From NCBI RefSeq assembly GCF_019399895.1, contig NC_091875.1, positions 4,092,001 through 4,156,000 of the forward strand: a DNA stretch of 64,000 nucleotides, in the 5' to 3' direction. The DNA comes from Cardiocondyla obscurior. Taxonomy: Eukaryota > Arthropoda > Insecta > Hymenoptera > Formicidae. The notes beneath the pieces were generated by a model. That model ran no database searches. It was not told the origin of the DNA and was given only the letters and a program-made list of their open reading frames with translations. Within the stretch, counting starts at the first letter, position 1, and each line of letters starts with the position of its first letter. Shown one piece after another: positions 10,786 through 24,500 of the stretch. The position numbers and the translations under genes are program-made.

Positions 10786-12032
10786 ATTAGATTTGTTTTC
10801 AATAATAAAAATAATATACACAGGATGAATCTTAATGGATAGTTTTTTTTTTTTTTAAAGATTCATTCTGTAGGTTGTTGACGATTATGATGATAATGTC
10901 AATATACATTAACAATTAAGTCTTCTGGTCACTCACCATTATTATTTCAGATTGTAGGAACTAAATCATGAATGACCAGGAACCCGGTTTTTAAACTTGT
11001 GTGAAAAACTTTTGCATATAATAGTGATAGTACACGTTTGTTATGTGGTGTGGTTCAATCTGACGATCGATCAGTGTACGCGTAGTGTCACTTTCGTATG
11101 CAAAAATGTTTCGTAACAGTTCGAGAATCGGAACCCCCCCAAAAAAAAGAACCCTAATTTAAATTTATATATTCTTAATTTTAAAGTTAAAACAAAAATC
11201 AAAGCTAAACTCTTTAAACGTGTCAAAATTTTTTTTTATTATTTGAAAAAGAAAAATTTGCATTAATTAGGTCTAACACAAGTATTTTTGTTAATAAATT
11301 TACCATTGTCCTATAAGTATTAAATTAGCCTAATTCAATTCCATGTATGAAATAAGTAGTGATAAATATATTAAATTTAATATAGTTCTTATGTTACGCA
11401 TATTATGCTCACAAAAATTAATGATATTTCATATACTTGTAAATATAGTTATGTCGTATATTATTTTGCAGTACCATGAAATACATATATTGTAAACGAG
11501 ATATTTGTCTTGTGATACTTCTATATAAGTAACGTTCACATATTACAAATGGAAACATTTTTTCTTATTTTACTCTATTTTTGTTAATAATACATGACAT
11601 TGCCGCAAACATTTTTATAGTTTCCTATTGTACATTATTTGATATATCCCGACAACACTATCCTGTTATAGATCGATTCTAGATCCACGCTACAGATGAT
11701 TTAATTTAGACTCGTACACTTTCTAGTATACAAAAAAAATTGAAAATCCTATGTTTAGTAATTTTTCTGTTGTGTGATAATTTTTTTGTATGTGATAAAT
11801 TATAGATAAATATTTCAGGACATTTTTTAAATTATAGAATTGTAGTTAACTATGTATTTAAAATTACGACATTATTATTTTTGATAACATGTATAAAAAT
11901 CTCCCACGTTTTACAATGCGATTTTACGACAATTTATATACAGTATACAAAGTTAATACTTTTATTTTATTTGCGCTATAAATTAATTTTTATTTTGCTT
12001 TCTATTACAAAATTCAGAACATTGTATTGTCT

Positions 12033-12038
12033 TTTATT
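12033..12038 (-). terminator. Candidate poly(A) signal for TXNDC9
   Basis: TTTATT on the plus strand, that is AATAAA on the minus strand, about 150 nt past the TXNDC9 stop codon. Confidence 0.4.
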
Positions 12039-12185
12039 TGTGTAAAACAATTCTTGCAAGCATATAAAACGAAGTAAAAAATTTGTTAAACCTATTAAAC
12101 AAAACGTAATGTTTAATTAAATTTAATATATGAAAAAACTTAGAGTGCAATAAACGTAAAAAATTTATATGTCTGAATGGCTGAC

Positions 12186-13078
12186 TCAGTCGTCGTCAGA
12201 GTCATCTGAGATACGTCCTTTGATCGTCTTGGGTTTGGACGGTTTAAACATAAACGATTTTTTGTTGGTTTCTGAAGTCTGCAAATCGTCATCGTAATTT
12301 ATTACGCCTGATTGTGCAAGACGGTATTGTAATGTCTCTGTAGAAAAATCATCACAATTCCCCAGCTCAGTAAAACCCACGATATAATCCTTGGTTTTAT
12401 TATTCACAATTAGTGCAATTGTGGGTATAATTTTAATCCGTAACCGTTCTGTAATAAATTTATAAATTTATATTATTAATATTATTATACTACAAGTATG
12501 TCTTTAGTTAAAATCTATCTTAGAAAAGTATGCAACAATACCAGTCAAAAAAGGGCATCTCTCAACATTTAATTTACAGAATCTTGCTTCAATATGTTTC
12601 TTTGCTAGAATCTTGAAATGATGATCCACTATCTTGCACCGAGGAGAATCATCCTTGTAAAATAAACAAACTATATTTTCAGACTTTTTGGATACTTCAA
12701 AAAACTCTTTTTCATCATATAACTCAGCATATTCTCCATGCCCCTATAAATAACATAATTTTATATATATATACATATCAAATATTACATTAGTAATATA
12801 TACAAATTTAAATAAAATATTTCACTACAAGTAAAAGCTGCTATACAAAATAGCATGAACATACAAATAACATTACAATTTTAATATACATTATATATTA
12901 CCGAAGCCAGCCAGTCCTGCTTTTGTTTCTGCATACGTTTTAGCTCATTTAGTCTGTGCATACGTATTTTTTCATAATCATTGATATCTAAATTATCCAA
13001 TTTTTCCAATTCCGCATCCAACTGCTGCTCCACATGATTCGCAACTTGTATGACTTTTTGTTGTAGTACAGCGTCCAT
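12186..13078 (-). CDS. TXNDC9: TXNDC9, phosducin-like thioredoxin-fold cochaperone (complete, three exons)
   Basis: Coding exons 13078-12902, 12743-12542 and 12448-12186, with matching phases (0, then 1), give 213 residues. Human TXNDC9 is 226. The start is ATG 13078-13076 (MDAVLQQKVIQVANHVEQQL). An N-terminal coiled-coil helix rich in E/K/L leads to QKQDWLASGHGEYAEL, the family signature. A thioredoxin-like domain (about 75-185) follows: IVCLFYKDDSPRCKIVDHHF, then LNVERCPFL and ERLRIKIIPTIALI. The C-terminus is acidic, ISDDSDDD. The thioredoxin CxxC is not intact (only C95 sits in the active-site loop), as is normal for this family. Family knowledge: it binds the CCT/TRiC chaperonin and tunes actin and tubulin folding. 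It lies head to head with ArgRS. Confidence 0.95.
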
Positions 13079-13475
13079 GGTGCTGTCGATCGGAGAAATA
13101 CTTGTGAATATTCCGGTAAGGGTATTAATTTCTTTCCCACTGATCTGTGATCTGATAAATAAGATATAAAAGATTACAGTGACAACTAGAGACGGTCTGT
13201 CATATTTTCAAGGCACTTCTTAACCATATACGGAGATATTGTGATGTGAAATACTGTGAAAGCGGAGCACTGGGCATGAAAAGATAAGAGACGTTAGGTG
13301 CTCCTTTTCGCTCTTGCGGAAGCGCGTTGGAAATTCAAGTTTCGAGCGTCAGCGTCGTCGGCATGAAAAGGCACCTTTAACTTTCTCATTTCAAACTGTA
13401 GTATGAATGCATTGAATGATTGCGTGGAGAACGACAGAAAAAGTTTGTTACGTTGTCAACGGTTTTTGAGGAATA
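13079..13475. promoter_or_regulatory. Shared divergent promoter of TXNDC9 (-) and ArgRS (+)
   Basis: Only 397 bp separate the two start codons, so both 5' UTRs and core promoters must fit here. A GC-richer patch lies around 13290-13365. Two housekeeping genes in this arrangement suggest a bidirectional promoter; that is inference. Confidence 0.6.
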
Positions 13476-16287
13476 ATGTCGAAAAAAGATATAGATTTGC
13501 TTAACGAACGAGCAGCTACAGCGGTAAATTTCTTTATCAATTTAATTCTTAATATCGTGCTACTGCGCTAAAAATATGTAGCGATTTGATTGCCGAATAA
13601 TTGCGAGGTTATGTGAGCCACATGTTATCCATGTTGCAGGAAAAGGAAATACTAAGTTTAAAGCTACAACTTGAATCGCTACAACAGAGTGTTACAGCTG
13701 ACATTTCGAGCGACAGGAGTAAGGAAGAGTTTGAAAAATTGCAGCAGGAGAATGCGAAGCTGACACATCGGATAATGATACTTAAAAGGGTAGATTTTTA
13801 TTAATATATATACTTTTATTTATCACTATAAAGGAATTTTTAGTTTAAAATTTTATCCATATTTTTATTTTTCGTAATAATTTTTTTTAGACTGTGGAAA
13901 TGCAAAGGAATAAGCTAGACAATAGGATGGAAGGTTTAAAAAGTGCAGATACAATCAGTATATTAGATAATCTTAGCACAGTCTTTAATAAAGCTATCAG
14001 TGCTGCTTATCCTGATATAGTGGACCCACCAGTAATAGTAACTACTAGCACTAATTCTAAATTTGGAGATTATCAATGTAACAGTGCTATGCCTTTGGCA
14101 CAACAACTAAGTATTTCTGGTAAAAATTAGCTATCTAAAAATATTTTTTGAATTTTTTAAATAAAGCTATATAGATGTTTGGTACTAGAAAAAAATTAAA
14201 AAGTTTATTTGCTAATGTAGACAATAAATTGTGTAATTTAAATACTAAATTATATTGCAGGTACTAAAGTTCCTCCGCGTGAAGTTGCTAAAAAAATTAT
14301 GTCCAAGCTGGAAATATCCCCTATTGTTGAGAAATATGAAATAGCTGGTGCTGGATTCATAAACATATATGTAAAACGTGAATTTGGTCAATCAATTTTA
14401 TGCAACTGGTTATCCTCCGGCCAAATTCCACCTCCATATGTTAAGAAGAAGAGGATAATTGTGGATTTTTCTAGTCCTAACATTGCCAAAGAAATGCATG
14501 TAGGACATTTAAGGTCTACAATAATCGGTGACAGTATCTCAAGACTGTTAGAATACTTAGGACATGATGTGTTAAGGCTCAATCATGTTGGTGATTGGGG
14601 TACACAATTTGGTATGTTGATAGCTCATCTTCAAGATAAGTTTCCTAACTATTTAAGCACTGTACCTCCACTTGAGGATCTTCAGGTAATTATATAATTA
14701 TATTTCTGTGATAGTTGCAATTATTTTTAAAATAAATATAACAATTATTCATATATTTATATGTGTATAGACTTTTTATAAAGAATCTAAAATCAGATTT
14801 GACGGAGATGAAGAATTCAAAAAACGTGCATACGAGTGTGTCGTTAAATTGCAGGCTTTTGAGCCTGATATAACAAAAGCATGGAAAATGATATGTGACG
14901 TATCTAGGCAAGGTAAAAGCAGCGAACAGCTATTTATTAATTGTAGAATTATTTTAATTTTATGCGAAATTAAATATTTTAGTATTTGTTTTTTATGTTT
15001 GATCCAGAACTTGAAAAAGTATATACTCGACTGGATATTAAATTGGTAGAAAGGGGCGAGTCATTTTATCAGAAGTATATGGAAGTAATAGTTAAAGAGT
15101 TAGACTCAAAAAATATGTTGGAAGAAGACAATGGACGAAAAGTAATGTGGGGAGAGAAACATGGTAGTGGAATACCTTTTATTATAATAAAATCTGACGG
15201 CGGTTTTACATACGATACATCAGACATGGCTTCTATAAAGCATCGTATTGAAAAAGAAAGAGCAGATTGGGTAAATATTTTTACATATTATAATGTGCAT
15301 TGTCTACGAAAGTGCGCGGCGCGCACGAATGAGTGTTAGAGAGAACACGGACTCGAGCGTAATAATTATTCATCTATAAATTTGTAATAAAATTTTTCTG
15401 TAATAAATCTTGTAATTTTACAGTTGATATATGTGACAGATGCTGGTCAATCTCTACATTTTCAAATGCTAGAAAGTTGTGCAAAAAGGGCAGGTATCTT
15501 GAAAAGCTTTCACAGAATGGATCATGTTGGCTTCGGCGTTGTCTTAGGTGAAGACAAAAAAAAATTTAAAACCAGATCCGGCGACACTGTAAAACTTAAT
15601 AATTTGCTGGACGAAGGTAATAAGTTATTTTTAATTGTTTGATTGTTATCTTTTATTTAAATTTGAAAAAATCTGATTATCGTTTATTGTACTATTATTA
15701 TTACTATTTAAGGGTTAAAGAGAGCACTACAGAAACTAAAAGAAAAAGAACGCGATAAGATATTATCTGAAGAAGAATTAAAAAAAGCCCAAGAATCCAT
15801 AGCATATGGATGCATAAAATATGCCGATTTATCACATAATAGGAATCACGAATATGTATTTTCATTTGATAAAATGTTAGAGGATAAAGGCAATACAGCT
15901 GTTTATTTATTATATGCTTTAACTCGAATTCGTTCTATCGCTAGAACAGCGAATATCACGAAGGACAAGTTGAAACAAAGCTTGCATGAAGTTCCGATCT
16001 CATTAGATCATGAAAAAGAATGGAAATTAGCCAAAGTACTGCTGAAATTTCCAGACGTAATTCTTAACATTCACGAAGAACTATACTTGCATCCGTTGTG
16101 TGAATTTTGTTACGAAGTTTCGTGTGCATTTACGGAATTTTATGATAAATGCTATTGTGTGGAAAAGAATCAATCTGGTCAAATTGTAAAAGTAAATATG
16201 GGACGTCTCTTACTCGCGGAAGCGACTGCACTTGTTTTAGAACAATGCTTCAGTTTATTAGGTTTAAAACCCGTGGCACAAATGTAA
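13476..16287 (+). CDS. RARS1: Cytosolic arginyl-tRNA synthetase (complete, eight exons)
   Basis: Join 13476-13523, 13640-13789, 13891-14119, 14261-14685, 14771-14912, 15008-15270, 15424-15616, 15713-16287; all phases fit, 674 residues (human RARS1 660). Start MSKKDIDLLNERAA. Residues 1-90 form a leucine-rich coiled coil, which in animals tethers the enzyme to the multisynthetase complex. The Arg-tRNA-synthetase N-terminal domain follows (FGDYQCNSAMPLAQQL). The class I core has the HIGH-type motif HVGH at 222-225 (EMHVGHLRSTIIGD), then DWGTQFGMLIAHL, SDGGFTYDTSDMASIKHR and GFGVVLGEDKKKFKTRSGD; the last replaces KMSKS, as usual in ArgRS. The C-terminal DALR anticodon-binding domain includes CIKYADLSHNR, LLYALTRIRSIAR and the end LLGLKPVAQM. 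It charges tRNA-Arg for cytosolic translation. I saw no frameshift. Confidence 0.97.
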
Positions 16288-16337
16288 AAAAGAAAGATGT
16301 ATACATATATGCAAACGATATGTATACTTTCAATTAC

Positions 16338-16343
16338 AATAAA
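16338..16343 (+). terminator. Candidate poly(A) signal for ArgRS
   Basis: AATAAA about 50 nt after the ArgRS stop codon. Confidence 0.45.
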
Positions 16344-19300
16344 TTAACAATTAAAAACATGAATGTATAAAATTAAATAAAATTTTATTAAATACATATT
16401 TATAAATATTCCAGTGGCCCCGTGTGTCGTATTTCATAATTTAAAAATACGTCTTTGCATATAAGCGAGATGAATTAATTTTATAAAAGAAAACTTACTT
16501 AAAACATACGTACACAGGAGATTTGTAATAAAAATATAAAATCCTTTTATATCAATCATTTATTTTCTCCATACAAATTATAAACATGTTTTTTTCAAAT
16601 ACTGTACATATACCGAGTTCTATTATATTTTAAACCTCTAATTTAATGATATATCATTTTATTAATTTTTTTTTACTCGTTAAAACAACTACTTTGATCC
16701 TCATTTTATTTATGATAATAATGTACAAGTAGATTCTTTATTTCCCTTTTTTTCTGATGAATATTTTTTAATCATTTTTACAATCAAGCTCAATTCTTTG
16801 ATATGGCAGTTCCAGGATATGAATAAATAGAATTTTAAAAGGATACACATTTCTGAAAAATTGCCGAATTTGTAAGCCAATTACGCACATGATGTAGTCA
16901 ATACTTTCATAGAGATAATATTCGATTTAATGAGATGGGAGATAAATAATACAATTTTGAAGCACAATTAAGGATATTCTATTTTCATAAATGTATTTTA
17001 ATAACTCGATTATGTTTTTAAATTATAAATACAAAATGTAAATAATATATTTTATAAACGTATAGAGCCATTTAACAAAATAATTACTAACTTACTAAAC
17101 AAGCGAAAATATAGTAAATTATCAATGATTAGACATCTATTGTTATATTATACTGTATCTATATAAAAGAAATTAATAAGTCTCTATGAAAATATTTAAA
17201 ATTTTTACATAATTCATTTTTGAAATATGGAACTGGATTCATAATGAGTCACAAGTAAAACAGTTTCTTGTTCTCATTTAGGAAATACTTGTTCCAAAAA
17301 CGTAGCTGCTGGAACTTGAATAATTTCTCATGGTCTTCATGTAAATATGTACAAAGATATTTAACAAATCTGTCAATCAATCGATATCGTATATTATTGT
17401 GTACACTGCGAGTCGTTTCTTTATTTTATTTTATTTTATTAATTTTTTTTCATAATCTACTTCTGCATTTTGTATCTTTTTTTTTTTATGGGGCTTCGAT
17501 TTTCGATAGCATCAATATAGAGTGAAAGAGTACTATTTTCTATCTTCACAGAAGATATAGATAAATATATATTTTTATGATCTTTTCTTATAAATGTAAT
17601 TTGCTTACTTTAAAATTATTACGCGTTAAATGTCAATAATATTAATGTCGGTGCTCTTTTTTCTCAATTTCATGTTCGTTTTATATTCCTGTTTATAAAT
17701 TTTCATTCAAAATAAAAATTTAGGATTAAACCAAATATCTGTATCTTTCAAAACAATAATGCATTATTAAGTAATTCGATATGTAACCACGAGACGTTGT
17801 CTTATATATTGTAAATATATAATTATAATCGTATTCATATAATGAGAACATTACATGCTATGTTTATTGAAATTATTGCAAATGGAAAATAGAAAATGTT
17901 ATTTTATATTTTTGATAGTTATTGTAACAAGCAGAGTATTGTAAAACAAAATTATTTATACACAACATTATTGTGGTTACAATTCCAATTTGATGTGCAA
18001 ATAACTTTTGCTAAATCACAATTCGTATTAATATTGATGAAAGATATATAAGTATTTAAAAAAGAAAACGATATGATACGAATGAATTACTACTAGCTAG
18101 TATCCATTTGAAAGAAATACTGTCGTAAGTGACTTTCAAAAATCGTACTTACAAGTGAACATATTATTAAAAAATACTATAGAAAGTCATTCTCTTATAT
18201 GCATTTTTTTACGTCTAACCCTTTTATTTCCAAAGAGGGGGGGACTTGCTTTCAAATAGATACCGAGCTATTAAAATAAAGAAAAAAAAGAAAAGAAAGA
18301 AAGAAAGAAAAACGGTAACAATGAGTAAAACATATAAAAGCTGCCAGTTAAAAAAACCACACATTCACATATCGATTAAACATAAATTCCTTTCTATTAC
18401 AATCAACCCATAGCAAATTCACTTTTCATCCCAAATAAAAAGCGACATTTCTGACTAAAAGAGATCAAAATACATTGCCACATGTTCCGTAAAAGATAAT
18501 TAAAGTAAAAATATGGTACATAATATTATCATACTAAAATATACACGACCTCTTCTTGCTTACGTTAATATTTACTGCTCGATGGACAACTATTTCGGAA
18601 ACACACAACAGATCGAATTAAAAAATAAGTAAAAACTTCTTGTGCAATTATTATACATAATTTTATATGTATATACGAAAGATGCAATTAAATAAAGTCA
18701 ACTGCATGGTATGGTCCTCTACTTGTTTAAACAATTGTCATTAAGTTCATTAAAAATATCTGTATGTAAATTCTCTATGGTCCATGTATGTGTAATGTGT
18801 AAATTATATTATTAAGTACGAATTTTCTTTTGCAACGGGCCATTGTATTCTCTTGTATCAATGCTTTGAAAAATATTTTTAATTCACAGAGATTTGGAGA
18901 GTAATATTGATATCAGACGGCTGAATAATTAATACCAATGCTTCATGTCACTACAAAATTGCCGTATTATCATAATCATATATCTCTTTACATTTTCCAA
19001 TATTGATTTTAATACATTTCTGATAAAAAATGCCAAAATCGGATTTTGTAGTAATCAAAGTCCCTATCACATAGCTATAACTTATGATGGCGACTTCCAT
19101 CTGTATAATCGATATATATTGATCTGGTATATCGCTTTGTAAGTGTAAAAAGATAAAAACAAATAAAGTACGCTAAGTAAGAAAAATCATTCATCAGTAA
19201 GAACTATAGAAAAAAAATCTTAGAATACGAAATAAAGCGATTATAATACAAACACATTTTTTTTTCTCTCTCTAAGTGTGGTTGTCTAATCAGAGTATGT

Positions 19301-20026
19301 TTGCACATTAGCAAGTACATTTAAATTTTAAAAATATATAAAAATAATCATTTTTCTGTTATACATTAATAATCGCTGCAGTATCGATTCTTACAGTAAC
19401 AAGAATTTTTGCACGATGGGAGAAGCAGCTCTGCGACAAAGCTTAAAACATACATGTTGATACATGATGTTCCACTTTTTATTTTTCTGACTTAATTCTG
19501 ATAATTAAAAACAATATATCATTGTATTTTATATTACGTAAAAAATTCATAATGGCATTATCTCTCGATCAAATCTCCATTTCTTTTAAAACTTAGAAAT
19601 TATTTAGATAACTTTATACACGATCATAACAATGTAAATTGTAATCATTGCATTAATATTTAACATATATATCTTATACGTAATATATGTATATCTGTGT
19701 GTGAATATTTTCTGTCTCGAGAGTCTCTATATCGTCTAATTTAATAATAAAACTATAATACTAAATCAATTATTTGGGTACCATGCCTTTCCGAGATCAG
19801 AGTCTGTTTCTTGGTTTTCGCTTTTTTTCTTTTTGTTGGACATTTCTATCCTTTTATGCATAATTTTCTACCAAAATTTATTGTCAATTTTAAATTAATT
19901 TATTATAATATATCCTCTTTATTAAAATCGATACCCTTTATGAAAATTAATCGATGAGTTTATTTTTAAATAATTTTTAAAAATAAATTCGTCGATTAGA
20001 CGAGACGATGGTTGTAATCATTACAT

Positions 20027-20135
20027 ACAGGTTGTTTTTTTAAATACCGCTTATTAACTACGTAGTAAATTGATTTAATTTTCAATGAGAAATAATGCTA
20101 TGTAGTTAATAGGCGAACTTTAAAAAACACACTGT
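20027..20135. mobile_element. 109-bp terminal-inverted-repeat element (MITE-like)
   Basis: Arms of about 38 bp at each end are inverted copies with about seven differences; both begin ACAG at the outer edge and share the inner core TATTAACTAC. About 30 bp separate them, and there is no coding capacity. This layout fits a miniature inverted-repeat transposable element. No clear target-site duplication could be read, and a long RNA hairpin is the alternative. Confidence 0.55.
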
Positions 20136-21402
20136 GTGTGTGTATGTATATATGTATGATTGTGTATATGTACGTAGAGAGGGGCTGTAGTACGTGTGTG
20201 TATGAAATTGTCTGTTTAATCTCTATTTTACTATAAATTTATATAAAAATAAGTGTGCGATGGTCATAAAGTATTCGATATAACGGCAAGAAAATTTCTT
20301 CTTACATTATATCAAATACTTGTATATTGACCTAATATGTAACTAAAAGTATAAACTTTGAATCAAACTCAAGCTCGGGCTGGCCAGTACTTTATTATAT
20401 ATGTGTACATATGTGTGTATAGAGTTGTCCTTATTAAGGAGTTTCAGGGAAAACGTTCGCAACAAATTCAGTTCACTGTGTTTTATGTTGCTACTCGGAA
20501 GGATAAAAATTAGACCTCTCCTCGTCTCTCTCTCCTTTCTCTCTCTCTTTTGAGATATTTATAATATATTTATTATACAGTACTTAGAATTTCTCATTTT
20601 TAATTTAAATTCCTTAGCATGCACAGCCGGTTCATAATCAGTTGAAATATTGTAATTTATTTCTTTCATTTTCTGATCTCTCTAAACTAATTCTTCAAAA
20701 TAAAAAAAAAAGTATTTTACATAAATGTAAAAATTATGAAATTAGCATACAAAAAAAAAATGTACGCGCAAAAGAAAAAAAAATAACATGTGCAGTACAC
20801 TGTATATGAATTTATCCAAATTGTAAGTAAATTGATGTTTTATTAACATCTATTACTTATCCAATATTCATATCTGTTATATATTAATTTTTTAAATATC
20901 GTCGACCGAATATTTTCCATCGAAACTCTCCTATGGACGCGAAAATATTTCTGTATTAAGTGTAAGTATTTTGTAGTATTCTGTAGTAAGTGTAAGCATG
21001 TTTACACTCACATATTTACGTAACATATCGCGCGCAATCAAATTCCTCTATTCTAAGTTTGTTGTATTTTAAAGAAATTGATTTCTTTTTTACTTAAATA
21101 TTTCTTTTTTTACACTACTCCTTGCCTCTCATTATCTAGATTTGTCATATGTGTCATATGCGATATAAAATATACAATTAATAAAAAAAAACGCACATTT
21201 CCAATATGTTTCTAGCCTTTAAAATAAAAAAACAAGGGAAGAATTAGAAAAAATGCTTGATCTTAATAACTTTAGAATAGAGGAATGTATGTATATTATA
21301 TTTTCACATTGTAATCATGTGTGTTATGTGTATGGATGATCTTTATGTGATGGTAGGCACTGATGGGGGTGGATGGCTGCATAGCGAGCAGGTTCAAGCA
21401 GG

Positions 21403-21516
21403 CTAGTCTTGGACCAATCTGTATATGTGATGCTGTGCACCGTGTTCAGACGTCGATACTTCGAACACATATGCCGTACATAATAATGTTTCCTGCGTAT
21501 CCCTGTTCGTGACAAC
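21403..21516 (-). CDS. sd: sd last coding exon (C-terminus of Yki-binding domain)
   Basis: 38 codons including stop TAG (21405-21403), phase 0. Reads VVTNRDTQETLLCTAYVFEV then GAQHHIYRLVQD, the final strands of the TEAD transactivation fold. A different minus-strand frame across the exon stays open longer but is a shadow. Confidence 0.97.
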   Translation of the reverse strand, partial: VVTNRDTQETLLCTAYVFEVSTSEHGAQHHIYRLVQD

Positions 21517-24500
21517 CTGAAAAGGTAAAAGTACAAGTCAAAAACACATTTCTTTTCACACACGATGTACATTCAAGTACATGGCGTAGTAGATTTAATA
21601 AAATAGAATAAAAAACAGTCTTTAAGTCTTTTAGAAGGTATAAAAGGATAAAAAAAGTTTTTTTTTTTTCAGAATTAATAAGGACTTACACATAAAATGT
21701 ATATAAATTAATAAACGTGATAAAAATCGTCAACGCACCTGGAGGATGGTGAAATTTTCAAGAACGCTGTTCATCATGTACTTCTCTGGCAGGTGCTTCA
21801 GTTTGTGAATGAAATTAATCATATATTCGCACATAGGTGAACGACTAATACGGTAAATAAACCTGCCATTCTCAAACCTGGCATATTCCGTTTCCACTTT
21901 CTCTACTACTTGCTTTCCGAAAGAGCATACTTTCGTCGAACACGTTATTGTCATGTTCTCGTTGCTCTCATATCTATCACAATGTAAAGCGTGGTATAAA
22001 TATTGAATCAATCTAAAGTTAAGTAATTGACAAACAGACGTTACTCACTGGCTCGTGACACCATAAAATACTCCACTTTCGTCTTGGATGTTGCTATTGA
22101 GATCAGCCCAAAATTTAACGAGAAAGAAAGCTGCTTGCGGTCCTTTATCATAAAGTTCTTTCAGACCGCCCTTTTTTTCTGGGAACTTATCATATATCTG
22201 TTTAACGTCGACTGCTTCCAATAATGGATCGGCATAGGTCGCGGAACCTCCTATATGGACGAACAGGTGTTTGTGGTACTAAAAGAAAAAGAAATTTCTC
22301 ATTCTCAAAAGAATTTCTCATAAATAATTTATTAAATATTGTTCGAAGCCTCCTTATCTATTCGTTACTGATACGTACGATTTCTTGTTCTCTTTGCTGT
22401 TCCATGTAGGCCGAAAACTCAACAAGCCTAAGCTTGTGAGTCGCAATGGCGCGTCCTTCCCATGGTGGTGCAGGCTGTGCTTGGACCAAATCACCGCTCG
22501 AAACCGCGGTCGCTGGTTTTCCGGTATAGGCAGGCTGAGGGAACGGTTTGACATCCTGGGACGTTCCTGGTTGCAAACCAGGCTGCCAAAATTGCTGAAA
22601 GCAAGTCATCATCATCAAATTTCAATCTAAAAGTAATACGCAAATATTCATGTTTAATGATTAGTCAATTTTCACGTGCTAAATGTTTATTAATAAGCTT
22701 GTTTCATTGCTATTTATTCGATAATAAGTAATTAATGATTTAATTATCTGTTTTAATAAAATTTGATGAAAAATACGATTGTTTTGTAATCGCATTATTA
22801 TCAAATACAAAAAATAAAATCAATTAAAAGTTAATAAGCAAAGAAATCAACAAATTATATTTTTAACTATAAGAAAAATTAAAATTTGTATTCTTTTTCG
22901 AACAATTGGTTGATGATTTTAATTAAAAAAAAAAAAAAAAAAAGTTACAAGATTTTTCCGTAAAAGCCATCGAGCAGTCGGGCGAGAAACGAGCAAGGAA
23001 ACGAAGTAAATGATCAAGAGAAAGAGAACAGCAACAACAAAAGACTAATGATCGGATTGTATTGCAATTATAAAGAAAAAGAAGAGAGATAGTTTGAAAG
23101 GCTACAATAAACGATCCTTTTCATTATACAGATATATCCAATGTAATGCATACATACATTATAATTTATATGCTTTTCGTATATAGACCGTATGTGTATA
23201 CGTAATGTCCTGGTGATACGTATACACAAGATTAGAGCGATGGACAAATTCAACAATACACAACAAGGGCCCCCAGGGGCAGTGCAGCAGCAGAGAGAGC
23301 CAGGGAGGATATTACTTTTGCAAAGGGTGGTTAGTTTTCGATGCAAAAGCTTTCGCGCCATGACGAGAAGAAAATACGCGATCGGAACATATGGAAACGT
23401 TTTTTCTCCTCTACTTCCTTGGTTCTTTTTTTTTTTTAATAATTAAATGTGGAAAAAAAACATAAAAGGACGAAATATGACAGTGAAGAAGCAAAAGGCT
23501 TAATTAAAGAAATAAAAAGAATATTTATTTGATTTTTAACGTCAACTAATGCATTACTTTTTCCTGCTTTTTGTTGTGTAAGACGAAAATAATAACGTCA
23601 AGTCGATCGAATGATACATACGTAAATTTATTAATATATTTAAATTGGTACTTTTGTTCGCAAATGTATTACTTTATATAAATACCGAAAAAATTTTTCT
23701 TTTTTAATTTAAATTATAATATATTTATTGCGTGTAGAAGCTAAATAGCTTATTTAATTAAGAATCCATGTTGTTTCCAAGTGCAATGTTAAATTACTGC
23801 CACTCGTCAATTAATCTGTTTGACAAAATAATTTAATAATATAATATTATAAGAAAATTTTGTAAAATACAAAAAGTGCATAAGTGCATAAGTCAGTTAT
23901 CAAACCACACGGCACTTGTCTTCGTCAGGCGGATTAGCGGTTATTGAGCGAAGTGATTAGGAACAATCACGAACTTGAAAAGAAAAAGCTAAATCAGCAG
24001 TACCGATGATAAAAGTAAAGTGTGTATTCTCGAAGACGACGAGACGTTTTATATATTCTCTACGAAGCTTTGCGACTTGCCTGTTTATGAATAATTATAA
24101 ATTATAAATATTTAATTGGTTAATTTAAACTCCACATTATGATCATTCTATAATAAACGTACGTAAAAATAGATCGAAGAGCCTTGAAAAATTAAAGAGA
24201 ATTTAAATGCAACGAGTAAAAGCGGGAGAGATTAAAGCCGCTATTTTCTTTTTCTTTTTTTTTTCTTTTTTCCTTTTCCTTTTCCATGGTTAAAAGCGAT
24301 TTGTAATGTGAAACCAATGAGTGTAGTGCGCTGGTATATATAGTAATTTAATTAGTCCGTATTTTATACAGTCTCGTCGTCTCACCCTAAGCTCGTTGGC
24401 TCTTTTGAAGAGAATAAAAGATAAAAAAAAAAAAAAATTGTCTCAAGGGGTTTTCCGAGATCAGGACTTACCGCTCCGGGATAGGAGACAGGGGTGGAAG

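Larger units (their letters stand above)
10714..12185. other. Convergent 3' region of Scm (+) and TXNDC9 (-)
   Basis: AT-rich, no coding region. It holds the Scm 3' UTR (AATAAA at 10780-10785, 67 nt after the stop, is one candidate signal) and the TXNDC9 3' UTR (minus-strand AATAAA at 12038-12033). A short imperfect inverted repeat around a T-run lies at about 10820-10875. Confidence 0.6.
16288..21402. other. Convergent 3' interval of ArgRS (+) and scalloped (-); probably long sd 3' UTR
   Basis: About 5.1 kb, very AT-rich, with no protein I can recognise on either strand. It most likely contains a long sd 3' UTR (minus strand) and the short ArgRS 3' UTR. Local features are short CT and GT repeats (about 20520-20550, 20130-20180) and an inverted-repeat element at 20027-20135. 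Confidence 0.55.
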
